This document shows, one piece after another, positions 9,951 through 21,618 of a DNA stretch of 64,000 bases; positions within the stretch are counted from its first letter, which is position 1, and every line of letters starts with the position of its first letter. Position numbers and translations under genes: made by a program. Below the pieces are notes generated by a model that saw nothing but the letters and a program-made list of their open reading frames with translations, ran no database searches and was not told the origin of the DNA. The stretch covers positions 355,001 to 419,000 of the forward strand of contig OX345642.1 in assembly GCA_947044365.1 (NCBI GenBank), in the 5' to 3' direction. Origin of the DNA: Petrosia ficiformis. Lineage: Eukaryota; Porifera; Demospongiae; Haplosclerida; Petrosiidae.

Positions 9951-12900
9951 TTAGTTAAGGATGTTTGGATATTTTTCGTATAGGATCTGTAAAATGTACG
10001 ACATGTTTGGACGATCTTTTGGTGAGTCTTTTGTACATATTAAAACTAGCTGATGCATTAGTCTCCAGTTGTTGGCTAATATTTGTAACATGGAAGGAAA
10101 TGCTTCCCGTAATGGAAATTGATTGGTCAGAAGTTCACACAATAGGATTCCATAACTATAAACATCCATTTTAGTAGTTTGTTCTCTTGGAACTTCAGGT
10201 GCACCGTAAACCTCAGCACCTGGAGCAGTAGTTTTGGAAAGTCGCGAGAGATTTGCTGACCCAAAATCAGATAATTTAGCTTTCCATTCATTTTCACGTT
10301 TGACTTCTAAGAGAACATTAGCACTGCTAACATCACGATGAATAATTTCATCTTGATGGCAATGAAGATAGTTTAGTGCTGAGGCTACATCTCGTAATAT
10401 ACTTAGTTTCATTTTGTAGTCTAGTTTTCCACTGGTATACATCTTTCTCATCGACGTGTCCATTACTTCAGTAATTATTATAGGACTACCTGAAGGATGA
10501 TCAAGAACAGCTGCTATACAGAGGAGGAGGTTAGGATGTCGTACCTTCACCATCATAGCTATCTCGCGTCTAACCAGGTCATTATAAAATGGCGAGACAA
10601 TATCAGAATGGAGCATCTTTAAGGCAACTTTCTGACCCTGGAAGAAACCAACCTCAACTGTTCCCCAACCTCCATCACCAAGCTTTACTCCAGTAGACTT
10701 GACTTCTGTATGACTCACCTCCCAGTATTTTATATCAGTGATATTACTCTGTTCTTTCTTTCTAACCTGTTCTCTGAGAACAGCAATCTCATTTGTAAGT
10801 TGGTCTTTCTCTTCAGAGGAAGTTCGGTACAAATCTGTTAGTTGTTTTCCTAGGTGCTCATTGTTTGCCAAAAGGTGCTCTTTTTCACGATTCGTTTGTT
10901 TGAGGGAGTCATTATCAACTCTCAGAACAGCAATCTCATTTGTCAGTTGGTCTTTCTCTGCTTCAATTCTAGTGTTTGTTATTTTCAAATCAGCTAGTTG
11001 TCTTGCCACTTCATCTTTTTCAGTTTTTAGTAAATGAATGTGTTCTTGCAATTTCGCATTTTCCATTTCTTTTTGCTGGAGGAGTAACTGAAGTTTTTTG
11101 TTTTCTTGAGACATGGAACTTGAGACATCTTGTTGCTGTATTTTGACAACCTTGTCCTCCATTGCTATATAAAATACGATGTATAAGAATATGAATGAAG
11201 GAAACATAGTCCATATGTCTGTCTGTCCGTCCACCCACCCACATGTACATGTATAAACATTCTGACATTAATATTCAATGAAGACATCAGAATTAAAAAC
11301 AAGTGTATATAGAGAAAAAAGTATCCCTATGATTGCTTATGGTGTCCAGAATTCAGTAATCATGGCTGACTTGAAACACAACAGCCTATTATAGTTATTA
11401 TTTTGATTATCTACTCTCTTTACCTTTTAAGGACCTTCTAGAACTTTAGAAATATATTTCAGGAAGAATAGCCAGCTATTAGTTCCAGTTTCTACATAAG
11501 CTAGTAAAGCTACAGCTTTCTTTCTGCTGCTCTGTACTAGTCTGTAGAGCTTGAGTGCGCGTTCTATTACGCGGCACGCCCATTAATTGTATATATAAAC
11601 ATACATCGAACCCGTGGGAAAGCAATCATAGGGATGGCCATAAAAAAGTAATCAATCACATAGTTGCAGTTGCACGTGATGTTTTAGAAGAATAAATGAA
11701 TACTGAATTTCTACATGACTTGCCCAGTTTTATTTAATTCATTTGATTATTGTCCATGTTTGATATATTAAACATATATGCTCGTACAGAAAATACTTAC
11801 GATTTTTCAGTTCTTCTCTCCTAGCTGCTGGTACTTGATGAGGTTCCATGTATCTTGTGTCTTGTTGAAGAGATCCCAGAGGACAGAACAAAGCTCTACC
11901 AGGAGGACATTTAAAGTATTGCTTTCCATTCCAACAACCATCAGTACATCCATCCATTGGTATATCCTGAAACATATTACATTATGACACGAGTGTAATA
12001 CTTACTCTTGTACTAATACTAAGTACCCTGTGTTTTTGAAATTCAAGTCATCATTATAATAATTATATGTATATGTTATAACGCACCTATGAGTGCTATA
12101 TCAGATTTATGATCACCAAACCCGAGGGTGAGGGGGCGGGGGTGAGGTGATTATAAATCTGTTATAGCACAAGTAGGTATGAATATATTTCCGGAAGGCA
12201 AAACTGCTGTAGCTATGTGTAGGTTGTCCTAATGTTCGTCTTGAGTTTGTACCAGGTGAGTATTGTAGTCTTGTAGTTTGTGTCACTGTAGTTGATGGCA
12301 GGTTTTGTATCTGATTTATAAAACCTGTGTTTACGTTTTACCCTTATTGGGTTATTATAAATCATGTTACATCCAGGTAATTATTTTTTGTTGTATTACT
12401 TACTAATTCCACTCCAGCAACATATCCCTGAAAATCTGGGATCATATCAATCCATCTGATTATACCTCGTATAGGATCTCCACTTCTGGTTGTCATCTGT
12501 ACCAGTGATCCAATGGCTAATCCGGAGGATATTTGATCTAAGTTACCATCTTGATGTTGAGAATGGGGTGAGGTTTGACTGAAAGGAGATCCCAAATGAG
12601 GTGTATTCTGATACACAGGATGAGATGGGAGAGAGAAAAGTTGATCTTGTATTTCTATCTGAAGAACGAAAGGAAAAAGGATGGTGAAATATCAAAACTT
12701 CCTTAAACCCTCCCTCAATCACCTCATAGTTCTCTGAGTGTCTTCTCTTGTGTTCTCTCTGAATCCTCTCATAAGCTTCCTGTTGCTTCTGCAGTTCATC
12801 AACTCCTAACCTTTGTTCAACACTCTCTCCTGGTCTTATTGGAGGGAATGAATCCTCAGGTTTTCCTCCTACTGATAACTTCTCATTATCATTTTGTTGG

Positions 12901-14226
12901 TTGTCAGGAAAAATTGGTCTATTGTCATGATCTTTAGCCCTCTCCTCATTCCTCTTTGATAATATTTCTTTCTGTGCCCTATATTCCTCTACACTCAGAT
13001 TCCACTTCTTAGCTTCCTTAACTTCTGTTGTGTTGTCTTCTTGTTTCTGTTTAGTATATTCATCAATATGGAGTACTAACTGTTCAGGAAGATACACTCG
13101 ACCATGATTATAAGCTACATTGAACAGGTGTTGACCATGACTACCAATTAGTTCATAATGAAGATATGGAAACTCTTTATTAACATCAATCTTCCCGTCC
13201 TAATGAGAATACACTTATATTAATATATATTTATTATATATCAACTCACTGTTTCAATACCCACAACAGGTACAACGATCCCTCCATCTTCCCTTGATGT
13301 CTTCACAGGCCCCACCCATTTGATTATACCAGTAATAGCCTTTTCTCTTGCTGTCTGTACTACAACACGATCACCTTCAGAAAACTGAGTTTTAACATGG
13401 GTAGAATCAGGTGTCACTATTGGTGGTCCATTGATAATTGCCTTGGCTTTATCCTTGGCCTTGAATTTATCTAAGAGTCCTTTCCCTTCTTTTTTCTTTG
13501 TTGAACCCTCTTCAGATGGCTTGTCATTAGTTTTACTACGAGTGATGAGTGCAGGAGGATCTTCCTTTGTTAATTCAGGTTGATCCTTCTTCTCTACAAT
13601 CCTACTCATAATAATCTTCTCCATTGACACATAAACAGCATTCTTATCACCACACTGGAAATAAGGATATCCATCAGTTGTACCTTTACCTCTGTATTCT
13701 TTATCCTGTGATAAAAAAATGAATCATCAATTATTACACAAACACACCTTGTAATTACTTTAATTTCAATTCCAAACATCACTCCTTCATGTCCTGGTAT
13801 ACGACCATAATACCTGATTATCCCTGGTATTATCAGTGGTACATCCTTTTCCCTGTTTAATTGGAAGAAAACCTCAGTACCACATTTCAGATCCATTATC
13901 CAAGCCAATTTGTCTACTTGAAGATACTCTATTGCTCGGACACTGTGTCTATCGATTCCCAGAAGATAGTCTAACTCAGCTCCATATAATGGTGATACAC
14001 TAATACCATTATTATATGTTGTGACATCTAGATCATCATATCTGCAGTAATTATGAGCTGGTTTTCCATCTTCTCGTGGTATCTGTTCCTTTTCTGGAAT
14101 CTCTAGCAATATTTCTCCTCCGAAAATATACATTTGCAATGGTTTCTCCTCTTCCTTGTTAGGTTTTCGTTCACCCATCTGTTGTTTTAATAACATGTAT
14201 GGTGCTCTTACATTTTGATAAGACAT
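9951..14226 (-). CDS. CYLD-kinase copy 1: CAP-Gly regions + coiled coil + protein kinase, no USP domain
   Basis: Exons 13759-14226, 13250-13705, 12723-13199, 12404-12658, 11801-11966 and 9951-11164 join in frame to 1011 residues. The first five encode the CYLD N-terminus with three CAP-Gly-like modules, each split by an intron after a GIE/GVE motif. The module with best ligand-loop similarity is IPMDGCTDGCWNGKQYF. The last exon gives about 150 residues of coiled coil (repeats of KDQLTNEIAVLR) and a TKL-like kinase from about residue 762. It has the loop GDGGWG, the lysine in VALKML, an HRDVSSANV catalytic loop, DFGSAN and GAPEV, so all core residues are present. The USP exons found in copies 3 to 5 are absent: the exon ending ELKN splices directly to PMEDK. 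A 64-nt intron (12659-12722) is needed to keep frame in the third exon. This kinase is the most divergent of the set. The role is unknown, perhaps a microtubule- or ubiquitin-pathway scaffold kinase (inference). Confidence 0.7.
12060..12180. repeat. Imperfect inverted repeat in a copy 1 intron
   Basis: GTGCTATATCAGATTTAT near 12091 pairs with ATAAATCTGTTATAGCAC near 12152 around a G-rich centre. It could be the remains of a small inverted-repeat element. Confidence 0.5.
12172..12340. repeat. Dispersed repeat shared with copy 2 intron
   Basis: The segment from GGTATGAATATATTTCCGG through CTGATTTATAAAACCTGTG recurs, diverged, at about 19935-20105 in the first intron of copy 2. It is non-coding in both places. 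Confidence 0.6.
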
Positions 14227-14440
14227 ATTGAAAAGACCATTTAGGAAGAAAAAATATATGAAGGAGAATAGACACTACAGTATACAATATACCAGGAGCG
14301 TTGAAGAAAGGAAGGGTCTTCAAGGGTGGGTCTGAAGGCGGATATAGTATATACTATACTATTACTATGTACTAGCACTGTGATTAAGGACGAATAAGGA
14401 GGGGCCGGCCGGCTGGAGGGTCTAGGGGGTGTGGTAAAGC

Positions 14441-14716
14441 TTACTAGGTCTTTCTGATAGTTACACAGCCGAATATCTGATAGGACTAGCCAAGAAAGCA
14501 TCCTCTTCAACCTCCTTCCTACAAGATACAGGAGCCATTACTATCAATAATGATGTAAATAGATTTGCAACACAGTTATGGGACAGCAAGAGTAAAAGAG
14601 AGCGAGGCCATTTTACAAAGACAAAAAAACAAGAGATATCAACTCTTAATGGTTCTGATGAAGAAGAAGATACAATAAAGAAGAGAAGGAATTCCACTAG
14701 TCATACTCCTCAAGGT
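14441..14716 (+). pseudogene. DHX16 exon 1 relic
   Basis: This closely matches exon 1 of the DHX16-like gene at 51876-52191, including GAATATCTGATAGGACTAGC and the CCTCAAGGTGTGT end at the old splice donor. It lacks the start codon region, has a 9-nt deletion and a 32-nt frameshifting deletion (…GGGACAG then CAAGAG), and has no following exons. It lies just upstream of copy 1 in head-to-head orientation. It is dead, and shows that a DHX16-containing segment was once copied here. Confidence 0.85.
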
Positions 14717-15471
14717 GTGTGGAATCTTCCTGTAGTTAATCTAAGCTGATTCGTCTACCTGTCTGTCATACTATCAGGATATTTGATCACTGTTGTTATA
14801 ATTATATGATAACATTTGGATGCAATAGTGATGAGCTGGTGTTTCATATTAGTTATTTGATGGAATACTATGAATGAACAACAACTTGGTTTATTGATTC
14901 ATGCAGTAGGAAGTCATGGTACCTTGGAGGCTTGTACCCAAATGATTAATCAGAAATATATATGTCATGTCACAATAATGAATGTTAAAACAAATCTAGT
15001 GATGTTCATTCAGGGTCATAAACACTATTAATATTTGAGAAAGTAAAAGTTCTAATGGTAAAATATAAATAATATATTATGTTAATAACTTTCAAAGAAA
15101 TCAGTGATGAATACTGAAATAAAGAAATATATTTACCTGTTTTACTTCAGTATTCTTGTGATCACTTCATAAATCATGACAAAAGATAATGTAATTTTGT
15201 TTATCATATAACATCTGAATAGTCCTTTTGTACTCTTGAAGCAATAAAAGTCGGTATATGGCATAAACATGTCTTCCTCTATCTGATTGTTGATCACTCA
15301 ATGTTCTATGCAACAATGTAAGAGAGTGATCAGCCTATAATACATTGGTCCAATGAGACTGTGATCAGGCATATTGAAATTTATGAACTTTAACAATTTT
15401 TAATAATTCATATTATTATAAAAAGTGAAGTTTATCCAATGAAAATATAAAACTAAACACACAAATATTCT
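14717..15471. other. Intergenic sequence between DHX16 relic and the 3' end of copy 2
   Basis: This 0.75 kb AT-rich stretch has no open frame that matches a known family. A short imperfect inverted repeat (ATACTGAAATAAAG with ACTTCAGTATTC) is at 15107-15157. It should contain the copy 2 3' UTR near its right end. Confidence 0.5.
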
Positions 15472-18400
15472 TCATTTAGTCAGTAGCTTCATACGTTCAT
15501 CCAGTTGTTGTATCACAGTTCCAATAGTTGGTCTATTCTCTGCTTCTTCCTCTACACAGGTACGTATCAACTGTGCAATAGGAGGAGAACTAGTATCAAC
15601 AGTCTTTAACAGCACTAGAAATTGATCAGGATCTGGAAATCGACATGTCATAATCTCACCCAAGAGTACGCCAAAACTAAAAACATCCATCTTTGTGGTC
15701 TGTTTCTTTCTCACTCTACCAATGATTTGGAAACATTCAGGAGCACCATAGACACCAGCTCCTGGGACTTTAGTAGTAGCATTACGAGAAAAATTAGCAG
15801 AACCAAAATCAGACAGCTTTGCTTTCCACCTGTCTGGACCCTTTGATTCCAAGAGAACATTGGCACTACTTACATCACGATGAATAATAGGATCATCAAG
15901 ACAATGTAAGTAATTGAGACCAGCTGCAACATCACGTAATATTGTCAGTTTCGTCATCTCACTGGTCAACTGTTCTTTTTCATACAAATCACGCAGTGAG
16001 GTATCCATTATCTCTGTGATAATCAATGGATTACGAGAAGGATGATCGAGTACAGCTCCAATAAACAAGAGTAGATTAGGATGTCGTAATTTAGACATGG
16101 TGTTGATTTCACGATGCATTAAGGCAAGATTCTTTGCAGTCATTATAACTGTATACAATTGTTTCACAGCAACCCTCTGTTCTCTAAACAACCCAACCTG
16201 TATCACACCCCATCCTCCTCTTCCCAGCTCCTCTTTAGTAATGTTTACATCTTTATGACTCACTTTCCAGCTTTCTTCAAGTTTTCTTATCTGTTCTTCA
16301 AGACGGGCTTTCTCATTTTGATGTTCTCGCTCTTTTTGCTCAAGAACAGCTTGTAACTGCAGATGATCTCTTTGTTCCTTCTTGTGATCTTGTTGTAGTT
16401 TCTGATACTCCTGCTGCACGGAATGATAATCTTGCTCACTTTTCTCAAGAACAGTCTGTAGCTGCTGATGATCGATTCGTACTGCATTGAGATCTTGTTT
16501 TTGTTTCTGACAATCATGTTGAAGAGTATGATGATCTCGTTTTAGTGTATGATAATCTTGTTGAAGAGTATGATGATCTTTCTGAAATATTTGATCAGCT
16601 TGTAATACTTTTTCATGAATTTGTTGCAGTTTCTTATGATCTTGTTGCAAAGAATGATGATCAGCTTGTAGGTTTTCATACATAACCTGCAGTGTATCAA
16701 GATTGTTTTCACTCTCTTGGTAGTCCTGTAGCACTTCTTCGTGGTTTTGCTGCAGTTTCTGATGTTCTTCAATCAATGTCTGATTATCTTCCTGTATTTT
16801 CTGATGATCTTCTTGTAGTCTCAAATGATTCTGCTGCAGAGTTTTGTTGATTTTCTGTAGATTTTGTTTATTTTGCTGCAGTTCTTGGTAATCCCGTTGC
16901 ATATCCTTTTGTTCCTGTTGTAGCATACGATGATCTTGTTGGTACTGGTGTTCATGTTTAAGGTAGTTTTGCTTTAGGTTCTTCATTTTTACTTCAACTA
17001 AGGCATTTAACTGTTTTGTGGTTTCTATTTGTAGCTCTAATTCTGACCACAATCTTGCGAACTCTGTATCATGTACAGGTGATGTTCCTTGTCGTGAAGA
17101 TGGTGGAGTTGTTGGCTGTTTGCTTTGAGGGAAAGTATCTCCATCATATTTACTAAAGCCAGGATTGCTATCTGGAGTTGGAGTCTGAGGAGAGGCATCC
17201 AAACCATCATCTGTTTTTCTTATTTCCATCCCGATCACTTCATTGCTGAAATGGCTTGTCTCTACTTTTTCTGGTGTTATCATTTGGGTATCAGTCTGTC
17301 CCTGTCCCAAGGAAACATCTCCTACTCCAGCTGTATTACTTAGCTCTTTCTTCAATTGTGCATCATGATTTCTCTTTGCCTTTTCAATAAGTTCTTTCTG
17401 AAGTCCATATTCCTCTACATTCAGACCCCACTTCTTAGCTTCCTGAACTTCAAATGTGTTATCTTCTTGTTTCTGTTTAGTATATTCATCAATATGGAGT
17501 ACTAACTGTTCAGGAAGATACACTCGACTATGATTAGAAGATACCTTAAACCTTACATATCTACCCGTTAAATTCACATGAAGATCTGGAAAATCTTTAT
17601 TAACATCGATCTTACTATCCTGCAGAAAACAATTGAATAAATATTTTATTTGTTGGGCAACAATAATAATTTTAATATATATTCTGAACCTCAATGTGGA
17701 TAATACTAAGATTTATATATGGAAGACAATGAGGAATGAGTAATAGATGACTATATGAAGCGTCAACTAGTCAGTTGATCTTTTACCAACTTCAGTCGTT
17801 GAAACACCTAGTCAGGTGAGTCTGTTCGATTCAAACTCCCAACCCTTCAGCAAAAGATTTAATCCTGAAATATCTCTTATGAAAAATAGTGACTAGGTGT
17901 TTCAACGAGTATTTGACTGAAGTTGGTAAAAGATATATATTATTTCATCGTACCCCAGATTCTTGAACAGAAGGCTAGGCTTCTCGTGACTTGCCCTAGA
18001 CTGAATCAAGCCGTCCCTCAACACACCATTAAAATCCCTTGCATAAGATCACACCTGGGAGTATCCTGTTGATGAAGTCGCTCCTTAAAGAAGATAGAAA
18101 AAATCTCTCAATCTCTTATGATGAGTGGTAGAGGTCGTCACTGTCAACGTACCTCCCAGATGTCTATTCGTAGGATAGTCAAAAGTAAACAGAGGAGGGA
18201 TAGGAATCTTAAGCCCATCAATGGGAGAGTTTGGCAATCTAAAGTTTCGACAAGTATTTGACTGAAGTTGGTAAAAGATCAACTGACTAGTGACACTTCA
18301 TAAAGTCATATATTACTCATTCCTCATTGTCTTCCATATATAAATCTTTATAATAATTGTAATTATTTAATTATCAATACTAAGAAACAACCGCATTAAA

Positions 18401-20648
18401 AAATATTTTTGGTAATATTGGCTTTAGGAGCAGGGACAAATCCATGGGGGCCCTGAGATGCATTTGGACCCCTTTGCTACTCATTAACGAAATTCATAGC
18501 TATTTGAAGGTACACTTTTCAAATATTGACACTGTTGACAAAAGTTATGACAAATAATAGAAAGGTGTGCCTTAATAAACATGAATTCACATGTAATTAC
18601 GTCTAGGTAAATGCATAATGTTTGTGTATGTATATTAGTTGGTCACACCTCATGAATGATTGATAAGCTAAATATTTTGCACGCTGCATGTTCATTATTT
18701 TGCGCTACCATTTTACTGTGGCTCTGGATCTGCCCCTGAGGAGGTATTATTCCTCCACTTCAATTGAATTTCATTTGCAATATAAATTATTTGAGATATA
18801 TCATCAAGTATTAACTTACTGTTTCAATCCCTACCATTGGTACCATAATCCCTCTAGCTTCTATTGACTTCGAAGTCCCAGCCCACCTAACAGTACCCAG
18901 TATTGGCTTCTCTTGTAGTGTTTGCACTACAACACGATCACCAACTACAAATACAGAGACAATTTCGGAGTTTTCTTCTTTGCTAGTGATTGTTTCATTC
19001 AAAAATCTAACTTTTATCGGCCCTTTGGCAGAATCATCATCACTAACATCTTTCCTTGAGTCTGTGATATCACTAGTATCTTGTGCAGGAACAAAGGATT
19101 TTTTAGTTTTGGTAACTAATTTGAAATTGTGTCTCTTCTTGATGATCTTATCCATCGAAACATACACAGCATTATTGTGACCACAAAAGAAATAGGACTG
19201 TCCATCACTTGTTCCTTTACCTCTGATTTTATTCTATGGAAAGAATAGCAAAACTGTATAATTATAATTATATTAGCCCTAGCTCTCAGCTAGTGCATTG
19301 GATAGTATGTTCCACATTGAAATCCCAAATATATGGTCACTATGGTAACATACTATCTCTCTTATTTTTGCAGTGAAGAAGATAGTGAACATTAACTATT
19401 ATAAAAAACATGAATGAGGTACGTTTTTGAGAAAGCATAAGATTTTCTCATGTCCAACACTGAAATCTGTCATTGAGGCAGCTATATGTATGGGTTTTAA
19501 ACTTAAGCTTGTGTATTCGCATTTAAGTATAGTTATAGTTATTATAATTATAAACTATTTTTGTCATTGTTAAACTTTTACAACCCTTAGTATTGAATAA
19601 AATGATACAGTATATGATACCTAAACAAAGTGCCAGAATTGTACCATAATTAATAGTCATAACACACTTTACTGTGATTGATGTAGCATGAGGGCAGGTC
19701 AATAAAGGTTGAGTTTACATAATGCATGAGCTGAAGGCAATGTGTTATGTAAACGAGACCTTTATTGACCCATCCAATGAAACACACAATGCACTAGCTG
19801 TTAAGTGTGTAATAAGTGATTTATTGATGATGTGGTGAACTACCACTGTTGTTGGAGCAGCTTAGAAATCAGCAAAGTGTGCAGTAAAAACTAACTTATA
19901 GAATGCAAAAGTGATTTAATATTCAATCAGGAGTAGGTATGTTATTATGAATATACGTATTTCTGGGAAGGCAAAACTACTACTGTAACTGTGTGTAGCT
20001 TCTCCTAACGTTTCGTCTTGAGTTTCAACCAGGTGAGTATCGTAGTTATGTAAGTTTGTGTCACTATGGTCAATGTCAAGTTACATCTGATTTATAAAAA
20101 CCTGTGGTTACTTTGAAGTTTTGCTGTATCGGATTATATATATATATATATTATATAGGATATGACCCAGTGTATCCCTAATTATAAATGCTTACCATAA
20201 TTTCAATTCCAAACATTACTCCACGATATCTTGGTATTGGACCACAATACCTGATTTTTCCTTGCAATGTTTGTCCAGAATCAAACTGTACTGAATCTCC
20301 CACTTTGAGATCCATTATCCATTTCAGTTTCTTTTTTTGATGATACTCAACAGCTCTAATGCTAGGACTTTCGATAGCTTCAAGATAGTCCAGTTCTTTT
20401 GTTGTGAGTGGTAACGATACATTAATACCACTATCATACATAGATACAGCTGGATCGTCATACATACAAAAATTATGAGTGGAAGTCCCATCTTCAGAAG
20501 AAACTTGGTCTTCTGGTGGAATTACAAACAATAATTCTCCTTTGGGAATTTCAACATCATGTTTTATGTCCTTTATTGAGCCCCTTTGTCGTCGTCTTCG
20601 GACACCAAACTTTGCACTCAGTAACATACAAACTACTGGTTCAGTCAT
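15472..20648 (-). CDS. CYLD-kinase copy 2: CAP-Gly + long Q-rich coiled coil + kinase, no USP domain
   Basis: Three exons, 20196-20648, 18820-19233 and 15472-17619, join in phase 0 to 1004 residues. Exons 1 and 2 give the CYLD N-terminus and the first and second CAP-Gly-like halves (VVGDRVVVQT, GIMVPMVGIETV). Exon 3 is a giant exon. It runs from the YLPEQLVLHIDEYTKQKQED block into a Ser/Pro/Thr-rich linker, then about 260 residues of coiled coil built on L-Q-Q/E-D-H heptads, and ends in a kinase. The kinase has GRGGWG, VAVKQL, HRDVSSANV, DFGSANF, GAPE and DVFSFGVLL. Relative to copy 3 the third CAP-Gly and all USP exons are missing. I start at ATG 20648 (MTEPVV), not the ATG 114 nt upstream, because copies 3 and 5 align there and the upstream bases resemble no other copy. 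Intron 2 carries a MITE (17710-18346). Confidence 0.75.
17710..18346. mobile_element. MITE family M1, copy a, in copy 2 intron 2
   Basis: The ends are inverted: TTTATATATGGAAGACAAT on the left and its reverse complement on the right, extended by shared inner blocks (CAACTAGTCAGTTGATC, ACCAACTTCAGTC). There is no transposase. A second copy with the same terminal blocks is at 47501-47884. Confidence 0.75.
18431..18738. mobile_element. Possible hAT-like MITE in copy 2 intron 2
   Basis: The left end CAGGGACAAATCC and right end GGATCTGCCCCTG are imperfect inverted repeats, of the type common in hAT elements. I could not see a clean 8-bp target duplication. Confidence 0.4.
19234..20195 (-). other. 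Copy 2 intron 1
   Basis: This 0.96 kb intron contains an imperfect hairpin (19691-19783; GGTCAATAAAGGTTGAGTTT with AACGAGACCTTTATTGACC) and the dispersed repeat shared with copy 1 (about 19935-20105). A (TA)n tract is at 20136-20157. Confidence 0.6.
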
Positions 20649-21618
20649 AGCCAGCTTGAAATTCCGGTAACGCCTAGTCTCGCTATTCGCTAAACCAATG
20701 CCCAGCCAGGTCCGGTGTAAGCGTGATTTCGGGATCCCCAAGAAATTGGGACCCCTTGTCACGATACGCTCGCGCTAGAGAATAACAGATCCGTACATCC
20801 GAATATTCCTAGTGAATTTGTGGTCGCCTTGGAGATCTAGGGACGTGCTTTGTTGTACTGCTGTACTGCCTACTTGTGCCTAGCGGCTGCCAACTAACAA
20901 CAGGCCTCAACCTGTTCTGATGATAACCCTATCGATAACTAGGATAATTTTCTAAACTGGGGGGCGCAGCCCCCCAGACCCCCCTGTTTGTCAGGAACAG
21001 CGCTGGTGCCTACCAGCCCCAGCGTAAAAAATATCAAACAGTGGGGATGGACTGCTATGAAGCTTCTAGTTACTTCTTGTTATAGCTAAAACATGAGTTC
21101 ACTTTTTTTTAATAAACTTCTTGTTATAAAACATGAGTTCACTTTGTTTAATAAAAATTATTCATGCAATGGGGACCCTAGTTCACTGTGGGGATCCCAA
21201 TTTCTAGGGTTTTTGTAATCCAGGATACATAAAATTATATATATCACTAGCTAATTAATAACCCCCAATCCCTATTTCTCTAGGGATTTACGGATGGGGA
21301 TCCCAAATTCAAGGGGTCCCTATTTTATCCTGACACCGGCCTCTCTTTAGTGGTGATATTTCACTATTTAGCGATAGTCTGATAGGTAAAGAGATATCTT
21401 TGAACTGGGAGTCAATATTAAACCAATCCGTGGAGGATAGAGGAGTATCAGTCGCAGAATGCGAAAGGTTTGATTCACCATGTGATAGAGATCTAGCTAC
21501 CACCATTTTTTAAATTTTTTATAATAATTATTTTTATAAGTTTTCATCAAAGTATTGTATCGATACCACTAGTAAGTTATTTTCCTTTGCCCTATATCAA
21601 CATCTAGAAACTAGCAAC
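20649..21618. other. Spacer between copy 2 start and the retrotransposon
   Basis: This spacer is more GC-rich than its surroundings and probably contains 5' sequence of the retrotransposon. A perfect short hairpin, CTGGGGGGC with GCCCCCCAG, is at 20957-20978. Two direct AAAACATGAGTTCACTTT copies are at about 21091 and 21128. No convincing gene was found. The reading frame continuing upstream of ATG 20648 is considered chance. Confidence 0.5.

Noticed and set aside
20649..20762. Longer N-terminus for copy 2 starting at 20762
   Set aside because: The extra residues resemble no other copy, while the internal ATG at 20648 aligns with the start of copies 3 and B1.
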